A DNA stretch of 64,000 nt from contig NZ_KB900609.1 of the NCBI RefSeq assembly GCF_000379105.1, positions 1,885,985 through 1,949,984 of the forward strand, written 5' to 3'. The position numbers and the translations under genes were made by a program. Under the pieces are notes generated by a model. That model worked only from the letters and a program-made list of their open reading frames with translations, was not told where the DNA came from and did no database searches. Of the stretch, positions 57,914 to 64,000 are shown piece after piece. Source of the DNA: Methylobacterium sp. WSM2598 (lineage in GTDB: Bacteria > Pseudomonadota > Alphaproteobacteria > Rhizobiales > Beijerinckiaceae). The stretch's first letter is position 1; each line of letters opens with the position of its first letter.

Positions 57914-59268
57914 GGACCGAGACGATGGAGGCCGCACCCGCCGAGGAGGTGGCCGCGCTGCACCGCCGCATCGCTAAGCTGGAGCGCATCAACGCGGCCC
58001 TGATGTCCCAGGTCGAGCGCTCGATGGACCAGCAGGGCACCGCCTACTCGCTGTTCCAGACCGCCATCACCCTCGAGGGGCAGGTGCGCGCCAGGACCGA
58101 GGAGCTGACGGCGCTGATGCGCAGCCTCGAACGCTCGAACCAGGCGCTGATCGCCGCCAAGGAGGAGGCGGAGCGGGCCAACCGCTCGAAGACCCGCTTC
58201 CTGACCGCGGCGAGCCACGACCTGCTCCAGCCCCTCAACGCGGCGCGGCTGTCGCTCTCGGCCCTCGGCGACATGCCGGTGGGGGCGGAGGCGCTCGCGA
58301 TCGTCGGCCAGGTCGAGCGCGGGCTCCAGACGATCGAGGACCTGATCAAGACGCTCCTCGACATCTCCAAGCTCGATGCCGGGCTGATCCAGCCGCAGCC
58401 GCGCAGCCTGAAGCTCGCGGACGTGTTCGCGAGCGTCGAGGCGAGCTTCGGCCCGCTCGCGGCCCGCAAGGGGCTGCGGCTCAGCGTGCGCCCGGGCGAC
58501 CTCTGGGTGTCGAGCGATCTCGTGCTGCTGCAGCGGATCATCCAGAACCTGGTCTCGAACGGGATCCGCTACACCCGCACGGGTGGCGTCCTGGTCGCGG
58601 CCCGGCCGCGCGGCGGGGACGTGCGCGTCGACGTGATCGATTCGGGCGCGGGCATCCCGGAGGCGGACCGGGAGCTGATCTTCGAGGAGTTCCACCGGGG
58701 CGGGCGCGAGAGCGTCGACGGGGAGATCGCGCTCGGACTCGGCCTCTCCATCGTGCGCCGGTCCGCCGAGGCGCTCGGCCACCGGCTGAGCCTCGTCTCC
58801 CGGGTCGGCCACGGGTCCCGCTTCACCCTGATCCTGCCGCGCGCCCAGGCCGAGGCGCCCCGGCCGGCCCAGCCCCTCGCCCTGCCGACGAGCCTCACGG
58901 GGGCGCGCATCGCCGTGATCGAGAACGACCGGGCGGCGCTGGAGGCGCTCGCCCGGCTGTTCCAGAACTGGGACGCGCACGCGCTGGCGGCCCGCGACCA
59001 TCTCAGCCTGATCCGGCTCACCGGCTCCACCTGGAGCCCGGACGTGATCATCGCGGATTACCACCTCGACGGCGGAGCCTGCGGCCTCGACACGGTGACG
59101 TGGCTTCGCACCGTGCATGGCGGCGACATCCCGGCCGTCGTGACGACCGCCGACCACTCGCCGGAGGTCGAGGCCCATGTCCGTGCGGCAGGCTGCGAGC
59201 TGATCCACAAGCCGATCAAGCCCGGTCAGCTGCGCGCGCTGCTGGCGCATCTCCTGAGCAAATCTTGA
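57910..59268 (+). CDS. Hybrid sensor histidine kinase, NahK/ErcS'-like
   Basis: 452 residues from ATG 57910, overlapping the FIST gene stop. N-terminal coiled coil (about 5-100) without PAS or membrane helix, HisKA with H103 (SHDLLQPLNAARLSLSALG), HATPase (NLVSNGIRYT, DSGAGI, ALGLGLSIV), and a C-terminal receiver with D383 (IIADYHLDGG). The lack of its own sensor domain fits input from the FIST protein. Probably part of a phosphorelay with an Hpt protein or the adjacent LuxR regulator. Confidence 0.92.
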   Translation: MRTETMEAAPAEEVAALHRRIAKLERINAALMSQVERSMDQQGTAYSLFQTAITLEGQVRARTEELTALMRSLERSNQALIAAKEEAERANRSKTRFLTAASHDLLQPLNAARLSLSALGDMPVGAEALAIVGQVERGLQTIEDLIKTLLDISKLDAGLIQPQPRSLKLADVFASVEASFGPLAARKGLRLSVRPGDLWVSSDLVLLQRIIQNLVSNGIRYTRTGGVLVAARPRGGDVRVDVIDSGAGIPEADRELIFEEFHRGGRESVDGEIALGLGLSIVRRSAEALGHRLSLVSRVGHGSRFTLILPRAQAEAPRPAQPLALPTSLTGARIAVIENDRAALEALARLFQNWDAHALAARDHLSLIRLTGSTWSPDVIIADYHLDGGACGLDTVTWLRTVHGGDIPAVVTTADHSPEVEAHVRAAGCELIHKPIKPGQLRALLAHLLSKS

Positions 59269-59461
59269 CCGGCCCCGCGCGCGACGCAGGCGTGCCCCGC
59301 GGCGCCTCAAGGGGGGCGGGACTTGCTTTCCCGCATCATGCTCTCCAAATTGGGCGAATCGCGCTGTCCCTGCGACCCGTGCCGCCACGGGTTCCACGGG
59401 CGGCGTGCCGCTTCACTTCTCGAACCGGCCCGCCGTCCTCACCTGGACCGAGTGGAGGCCC

Positions 59462-59710
59462 GTGAGTCAGTCACCGATGAACCAACTCGTGCGCATGTCG
59501 CATCTCTTCCCTGCCGAGACCGTCGAGGAGCCCTCTCCGGAGCTCCGGGTTCCGTTCGCGCAGTCGGGCGCGTTCGTGTGCAAGTTCATCATCGGCGAGC
59601 CGAACGACCGCGCCATCTGCTGCGGGGCCCCGGTGCAGGACGGCAAGAGCTGGTGCGCCTTCCACCGCCGGATCGTGTTCGAGCCGGCCCGGCCGGGCCG
59701 GCTGCGCTGA
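59462..59710 (+). CDS. Small Cys-rich protein resembling the GcrA C-terminal motif
   Basis: About 82 residues from GTG 59462 (GGAGG three bases before it) or 77 from ATG 59477. N-terminal half is unstructured; the end has CKFIIGEPNDRAICCGAPVQ and SWCAFHRRIVFEPARP. C-x-IGEP...CCGAPV...WC-FH matches the layout of the Cys/His motif at the end of GcrA, the alphaproteobacterial cell-cycle regulator, but the GcrA DNA-binding N-terminal helix is absent. A zinc-binding protein is inferred. Confidence 0.6.
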   Translation: MSQSPMNQLVRMSHLFPAETVEEPSPELRVPFAQSGAFVCKFIIGEPNDRAICCGAPVQDGKSWCAFHRRIVFEPARPGRLR

Positions 59711-59731
59711 GGGCGCCCCCCGGAGCGGCCG

Positions 59732-60139
59732 TCAGGGCCGCCGCGGCGCGTCGGCGCTGCCGATCGTCGGGTAGAGAGTCCGCAGGACGAGGCCGGCGCG
59801 TCGCAGCGGCGGCCGCGCGGCGGCCAGCCACGGCCGGAGGGATCGGGCAGCCGGGCGCCGCGCGCGGGTCGGGCCCGCCGCGACCCGTGTGATCGCCGGT
59901 GGGCCGACCGCGGGCAGCGGGGGAATCCTCCGCGAGGAGCGGACCGGCTGGGCGGGCAGCAGCGAGCGCGCCGGCGGATCGACCCACCGGGCCTGGGCGC
60001 GCGCTGCCGACGGGCCCGCGAGGGCGAGAATCGCCGCCGCGCAGATCAGCTCCACGGCGAACCGGCACCGCGTGACGTGACGAGTCGCCAAGTGAAGGGG
60101 CCTCCCGCCGCGCCGTGCGCGGCCGCGGAAACACCGCAT
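59732..60139 (-). CDS. Hypothetical exported Pro/Arg-rich protein
   Basis: 135 residues from ATG 60139. Basic N-terminus then a signal-like core FAVELICAAAILALAGPSAA and a likely cleavage at ARAQ. The rest is Pro/Arg/Ala-rich with no domain (ARSLLPAQPVRSSRRIPPLP), which is what GC-rich non-coding DNA also gives, so the gene is uncertain. Upstream ATGs give an implausibly basic extension. Confidence 0.35.
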   Translation of the reverse strand: MRCFRGRARRGGRPLHLATRHVTRCRFAVELICAAAILALAGPSAARAQARWVDPPARSLLPAQPVRSSRRIPPLPAVGPPAITRVAAGPTRARRPAARSLRPWLAAARPPLRRAGLVLRTLYPTIGSADAPRRP

Positions 60140-60318
60140 AGACGAATCTGTCCCGCGTTGAAACTCTCCATATCTGTGGACGGCTGCGTTTCGACTGGAA
60201 TCCGGGAGTCTGATGCGACATCTGTTCTGCGCGAGGTGCGCCCGCGCATAGCGCCGCCAGCGCCGCGGGGCATCCTCGACCCGCCGCGCCGCTCGGCGGC
60301 GCAGGGAGGTCCGACCCC

Positions 60319-60606
60319 ATGGCTCACCGCTCGATGCTGCCCACCCTCGCACTGGCCGGACTGGCCTGCGCGGCCGCACTGTCGCCCGTCCAGGCCTTCG
60401 CCCAGGGCTGCGAGGAACTCTGGTACCAGCGCAACCGCATCTTCAAGGAAGCGGGCTACTGCTTCCGCACGCCCCGCGGGATCCGCGCCTTCGGCAATGC
60501 CGGCTGCCTCTACGACGACGAGCGCCAGGTGCCGCTCTCGGCTGGTCAGCGCGAGGCGGTGACGGCGATCCGCCGCACGGAATCCGTCCTCGGCTGCACC
60601 CCCTGA
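60319..60606 (+). CDS. YARHG-domain periplasmic protein
   Basis: 95 residues, ATG 60319, preceded by CAGGGAGGTCC. Signal peptide LPTLALAGLACAAALSPVQA, then a YARHG domain: CEELWYQRNRIFKEAGYCFR, GIRAFGNAGCLYDDERQVPL, REAVTAIRRTESVLGC. Three to four Cys probably form disulphides. Role unknown, widespread in alphaproteobacteria. The stop TGA is the first three bases of repeat R6. Confidence 0.87.
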   Translation: MAHRSMLPTLALAGLACAAALSPVQAFAQGCEELWYQRNRIFKEAGYCFRTPRGIRAFGNAGCLYDDERQVPLSAGQREAVTAIRRTESVLGCTP

Positions 60607-60711
60607 TCCGGGATCCGGTTGACCGCGGCGGATCCCGGATCACGCGCCCGCGCGGCGCTTGAGCGAAGCCCGAATCCGACATCCCGAAGGGATCGAGCGG
60701 ATTTGGTGTGA
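60604..60711 (+). repeat. Two-hairpin dispersed repeat, copy R6
   Basis: First hairpin: perfect 14-bp stem TGATCCGGGATCCG (60604-60617) / CGGATCCCGGATCA (60629-60642). Linker GCCCGCGCGGCGCTTGAGCG. Second hairpin: outer stem CCGAATCCG (60670-60678) / CGGATTTGG (60698-60706, one G-U pair), inner ATCCC-GAA-GGGAT (60681-60693). The first three bases are the stop codon of the YARHG gene. This is the most complete copy. Confidence 0.9.
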
Positions 60712-60767
60712 ACGGCGTGGTGCCGCTCTTGCGACCATGGCGTGACCAGATCGAGGAGCCTGCCGCC

Positions 60768-60938
60768 GTGGTCCAGAACGACACCGAGCCGTCCCGATTC
60801 GAGCCCGCATCGCCGATGCCGGATCGGATCCGCCGCGCCGCCATGGTGCTGACGCTGATGCTCGGCATTCCTCTCAGCCTAGCATGGCTGGGCTTCGTCG
60901 GCTGGAGCGTGCTGCGCCTCGCCTTCGCGGTGCTGTGA
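60768..60938 (+). CDS. Small single-pass membrane protein
   Basis: 56 residues from GTG 60768 (GAGGAG ten bases before). A polar N-terminal half (NDTEPSRFEPASPMPDRIRR) and one membrane helix (MVLTLMLGIPLSLAWLGFVG and on) to the end. No motif known. An upstream ATG at 60708 lies in repeat R6, so the GTG is preferred. Confidence 0.5.
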   Translation: MVQNDTEPSRFEPASPMPDRIRRAAMVLTLMLGIPLSLAWLGFVGWSVLRLAFAVL

Positions 60939-60968
60939 CGCGGGAGCCGCGCGGCTCCCGCGCCGGGC

Positions 60969-62126
60969 TCAGGGCTCGGCGGTCCGGAACCCCGCGCCGC
61001 CGGCGCCGAGGGCGACCGGCGCCTGGGCGCTCAGCGCCTCGCCGTCGAACCGGAACACCTCGATGCGCCGATCCACCATGCACTGGACGAGCACCGTCCG
61101 GCCGTCCCTGGTCCAGACCGCTCCCTGGCACCAGCGCCCGATCGGGGCCTCGGCCACCTTCCTCAGGTCCGTGCCGCTCACCGCGTAGATCCGCAGCACG
61201 CCCTTGTCGTTGAAGAAGGGCGACGCCTTGGCGAGGTTGCTGCCGTTCTCGATCACCAGGGCGGCGTGGCGCCCGTCCGCGGAGAGGCGGATCCCCTCCG
61301 GCGTCGGCCCGACCGTCACGGTGTTGACGACGCGCGCCGGCTTGGCCCGCAGGTCGATGACGCTCACCGTGTCGTGGTCCCCGGACGATTGCCCGACATT
61401 GGCGACGAGCGCCACGTCCCCGGACGGGGTGATCTCGATTCCGTAAGGGCGCACGCCCGCGGTGAAATCCCGTTTCGCGTAGGTGACGCGGCTTCCCTCC
61501 ACGGCGAGGACCGAGACCTTGTTGTCGCCGTCGCGCGTGACATAGGCCTCGCGCCCGTCGCGGGAGAACACGACGTGGCTCGGCCCGGCCTTGTCGTTGC
61601 CGAGATCGACCTTCCCGGCGGGGCTGACCTCGCCACCCGCGATCTTGAAGACCGAGAGGGTGCCCTCCGTCCGGTTCGCCACGAGCGCCAGGGTGCCCTC
61701 GCGGTTGATCGAGACGCCCGCCGCCCCCTTCCCGGCGGTCAGGGAGGCCCTCACCCTGGGCGGCGTGCTGGTGAGATCGATCACGGTGACGCGGTCGTCC
61801 GGCACGATCCTGGCGGCGTCGTTCGGGTCCACGCGCGTGGCGCTGGTGACGATCGCGAAGGTCTCGTTCGGGGCGACGGCCACCGATTGCGGCGGACCCA
61901 CGACGCTGGCCGGCGCCTGCACCTCGCCGACGATCCTCGGCGGGGAGGCCGAGAGGTCGAGCACCGTGACGCTGTCCGGCACCGGCGGCGTCGCCGGGAC
62001 CTGGGCGCCCGCGTCGGTGAGCACCGTGTGGCCGTCATTGGCCGACACGGCGAGTTCCGCTCGCAGGGGCGTGGCGGCCAGTGTCGCGGCGGACAGGAAC
62101 GCGAACGCGCGAAGACGCATGCCCAT
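60969..62126 (-). CDS. Periplasmic beta-propeller protein (YVTN/lactonase-like)
   Basis: 385 residues from ATG 62126 (or 62120). Signal peptide FAFLSAATLAATPLRA, then seven repeated blades with SVTVLDLSASPPRIVGEVQA, TVIDLTSTPPRVRASLTA, FKIAGGEVSPAGKVDLGNDK, SVIDLRAKPARVVNTVTVG and the V-x-x-D-L-x-x-x-P-R-V motif recurring, each with a following LANV/SPDGR-like turn. Resembles YVTN and 6-phosphogluconolactonase-like propellers; a catalytic site is not evident, so a binding or surface role is as likely. Confidence 0.85.
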   Translation of the reverse strand: MGMRLRAFAFLSAATLAATPLRAELAVSANDGHTVLTDAGAQVPATPPVPDSVTVLDLSASPPRIVGEVQAPASVVGPPQSVAVAPNETFAIVTSATRVDPNDAARIVPDDRVTVIDLTSTPPRVRASLTAGKGAAGVSINREGTLALVANRTEGTLSVFKIAGGEVSPAGKVDLGNDKAGPSHVVFSRDGREAYVTRDGDNKVSVLAVEGSRVTYAKRDFTAGVRPYGIEITPSGDVALVANVGQSSGDHDTVSVIDLRAKPARVVNTVTVGPTPEGIRLSADGRHAALVIENGSNLAKASPFFNDKGVLRIYAVSGTDLRKVAEAPIGRWCQGAVWTRDGRTVLVQCMVDRRIEVFRFDGEALSAQAPVALGAGGAGFRTAEP

Positions 62127-62605
62127 GATGGTGATCCCCCCGGGGGGGCGCGGTCGTTCTTCGCCGCGCTCCGAAGCGGCACTGTAGCCCGGGACGTGCG
62201 CGCGGCCACACCATTTTCAGCACCGACGGCGACCGATCCGCCCGCGCGAAGCTCGGTCACGGGGCAAGGCGACGGAGGCGGCTTGCGCCCCTCCCTGGGG
62301 GGCGGGCTTCGTCAGCGACAGTGGGGCTCCAGATCTCGCCGCCCACGTCCGTCGCACCCGGTCGCCTCGCCGCCCCCGCGCGATCGGCAGGACGCGATCT
62401 GGCCGTGCGCGATCTCCTTCCCTGTGAGACCTCGCCCGCCGCGCCAATCCCTGCGCTGCATTCATCAACAGGGAACCGTTTGAGCCGACGATGTTTGCAC
62501 GCCAGTGTTGCAGAGAAGCACTTGTAAACGTACTGGTGTATGTATATCCATGAATTTTGTCGATCGGCGCGAGCCGAACCAAGCAATCGGGAGGGCGGGT
62601 TCCCA
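62127..62605. other. Divergent promoter region of propeller and Hint genes
   Basis: 479 bases, GC-rich up to about 62450, then abruptly AT-rich (CTTGTAAACGTACTGGTG, ATGAATTTTGTCG) toward the Hint gene. No gene recognised. Confidence 0.4.
62522..62550 (+). promoter_or_regulatory. Possible sigma70-type promoter of the Hint gene
   Basis: TTGTAA (62522-62527), 17 bases, TATCCA (62545-62550), within the AT-rich segment and about 55 bases upstream of the ATG at 62606. Good -35 and spacing, weak -10. Confidence 0.35.
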
Positions 62606-64000
62606 ATGCCTACGCCAGTTGTGTTCAATAATAGCTCTTATCTAGCCGCTTATCTTGGTGGCGACAATGACGGAGTCAACAATTCCATCTTCAACGTTCA
62701 ACAGCTTGGCGATGCCGACTACTTCGTAAACGGAACCGTGAATAATCCTGGAGATCCAGTAACTTTCACGAATCAAGCCGATCCGACTGCGGTCATCACT
62801 GTCTATGCCACGAATCTCGATGATCCGAATCATATCGTGTTCACCGAGAACGCGGATGGGACTGGATTTGGGCTCCTCGCGTCGAACGTCCCGCTGACGG
62901 TAGGCGACAACATCACGTTCGGCGAGACGAGTCTCGGTGACTACCAAGTGCCGTGCTACTGCACCGGCACGCTGCTTCGCACCGTCGACGGCGACGTGGC
63001 GGTCGAGAACCTTCGCGTCGGGGACCTCGTCGTCACCGCGTCGGGCGAGCACCGCCCCATCAAGTGGATCGGCCACAGCGCCCTGGATTGCCGCAGCCAC
63101 GCCAATCCGGCGGCCGCCCGCCCCATCCGCATCCGCAAGGATGCTTTCGGCCCCGGCAAGCCGGCCCAGGACCTGCTCGTCTCGCCCGCTCACGCCATCT
63201 GCCTCGACCTGCTCGGCGAGGTGCTCATCCCCGCCTCCGCCCTCGTCAACGGCAGCACCGTCACTCAGGAGGAGGTCGAGGAGGTCACCTACTGGCACGT
63301 CGAGCTCGACAGCCACGATATCCTCATCGCCAACGGCCAGCCCGCCGAGAGCTACCTGGAGATGGGCAACCGCGGCTTCTTCCTCGACGCGGCCGCCTCC
63401 GCCCTGCCCGACGCGCCCGTGCGCAGCCATGACGGCTACTGCCGGCCGTTCCACGACGGCGGTCCCGTGGTGGAGGCCGTGCGCGCCCGGATGCAGCGGC
63501 ACGCCGAGGCCATCGGCTGGCAGATGGCCGCCTCGGAGGCGTGGGCAGAGGTTCACCTGGAGGTGGACGGTGAGATCGTGCGGCCGGCCGTGCGGGACCT
63601 GACGGCCCGGTTCATGCTGCCCGCCTCCGCGCGCGAGGTGTGGCTGGTGAGCCCCACGAGCGTGCCGCGTCACGTCGGCGAGAGCGGCGACGAGCGGGTG
63701 CTCGGTCTGTCGGTGGTCGGCCTGACGCTGGACGACGGCCTGGGCGAGCCGCGCATCGTGGCGCTCGACGATCCGCGCCTGGGCGAGGGCTTCCACGCTC
63801 CGGAGGAGGCCGGTGCGGCGCGGCGCTGGCGCTGGACCTCCGGCCGGGCGCGGCTGCCGGCCGAGCTGCTGGCCGGCCTGACCGACACGGTGTTCCTGCG
63901 GGTGGAGTTGGCCTGCGCGCCGCTGCCGCGCTGGCAGGCGCCCGCTTCCGCGCGGGAAGCGATCCAGCCGACCCGCATCGGCCGGACCCTGACCCTGGTC
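62606..64000 (+). CDS. Hint-domain protein (Hedgehog/intein-like), 3' end outside window
   Basis: ATG 62606, with GGGAGGGCGG upstream; 465 residues seen, frame open at the window end. N-terminal module (residues 1-116: PVVFNNSSYLAAYLGGDNDG, YFVNGTVNNPGDPVTFTNQA) is Asn/Asp-rich beta material with no close family. The Hint_2 domain starts at C117 (CYCTGTLLRTVDG), with VENLRVGDLVVTASGEHRPI, RPIRIRKDAFG and LLVSPAHAICLD. A C-terminal region follows (WRWTSGRARLPAEL). C117 fits the nucleophile position of C-F/Y-x-x-G-T. Codons in the first 340 bases are AT-richer than in the rest. Confidence 0.85.
   Translation, partial: MPTPVVFNNSSYLAAYLGGDNDGVNNSIFNVQQLGDADYFVNGTVNNPGDPVTFTNQADPTAVITVYATNLDDPNHIVFTENADGTGFGLLASNVPLTVGDNITFGETSLGDYQVPCYCTGTLLRTVDGDVAVENLRVGDLVVTASGEHRPIKWIGHSALDCRSHANPAAARPIRIRKDAFGPGKPAQDLLVSPAHAICLDLLGEVLIPASALVNGSTVTQEEVEEVTYWHVELDSHDILIANGQPAESYLEMGNRGFFLDAAASALPDAPVRSHDGYCRPFHDGGPVVEAVRARMQRHAEAIGWQMAASEAWAEVHLEVDGEIVRPAVRDLTARFMLPASAREVWLVSPTSVPRHVGESGDERVLGLSVVGLTLDDGLGEPRIVALDDPRLGEGFHAPEEAGAARRWRWTSGRARLPAELLAGLTDTVFLRVELACAPLPRWQAPASAREAIQPTRIGRTLTLV

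Overview
The DNA is uniformly very GC-rich, with short intergenic gaps, frequent ATGA/GTGA start-stop overlaps and a gene set typical of an aerobic methylotrophic alphaproteobacterium. A Methylobacterium/Methylorubrum-type organism (Methylobacteriaceae) is the best guess. The pointers are a PQQ alcohol dehydrogenase of the XoxF type, a PHB phasin, a PdhS-like cell-cycle kinase, a GcrA-tail-like Cys protein, DUF6481 and Hint-domain proteins, and the rsmB-heparinase-purH order. No rRNA, tRNA, CRISPR array, prophage or insertion sequence was recognised.

Layout. 1-7325 (+) is one tightly overlapped operon. It holds the end of a PQQ dehydrogenase, its periplasmic binding-protein partner, a lipoprotein cytochrome c, a caa3-type cytochrome c oxidase (II, I, III), a small membrane protein, a CtaG-like assembly factor and a last cytochrome c, so in principle a complete alcohol-to-oxygen chain. 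Subunit I carries an apparent +1 frameshift in a run of eight C. 7416-9996 (-) is a group of very small proteins plus a cold-shock protein. 10084-11658 holds a methyltransferase-like protein and two small proteins. 11705-19281 is a LysR regulator divergent from a peptide-type ABC transporter with an M20 peptidase and a fused double ATPase. 19382-29219 mixes small secreted proteins, DUF3422, a diguanylate cyclase, purH, a heparinase-like protein, rsmB, an SDH assembly factor, a PH-domain protein and a cupin. 29494-36415 holds an L,D-transpeptidase and an exopolysaccharide cluster (copolymerase, export protein, glycosyltransferase, initiating sugar transferase). 36555-40823 (-) is acetate uptake and activation (actP, DUF485, acs). 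41241-48808 has an MFS symporter, an ABC binding protein, a PdhS-like kinase and a phasin. 49157-55195 (-) has tex, an EamA exporter and cstA with its YbdD partner. 55383-59268 has a LuxR-type response regulator divergent from a FIST protein/hybrid kinase pair resembling NosP-NahK. 59462-64000 has small proteins, a beta-propeller protein and the start of a Hint-domain protein.

The most unusual signal is not a gene. A dispersed repeat of about 105 bp, made of two hairpins joined by a conserved linker, occurs at six loci (near 19.4, 24.9, 29.2, 41.1, 48.9 and 60.6 kb). The second hairpin shows compensatory base changes around a constant GAA loop. At four of the six loci a neighbouring gene's stop codon lies inside or at the edge of the repeat. 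The other points worth following are the dehydrogenase-caa3 operon with its frameshift, the NosP-NahK-like module beside cstA, the perfect palindrome over the phasin promoter, and the Hint gene with an AT-richer 5' module.
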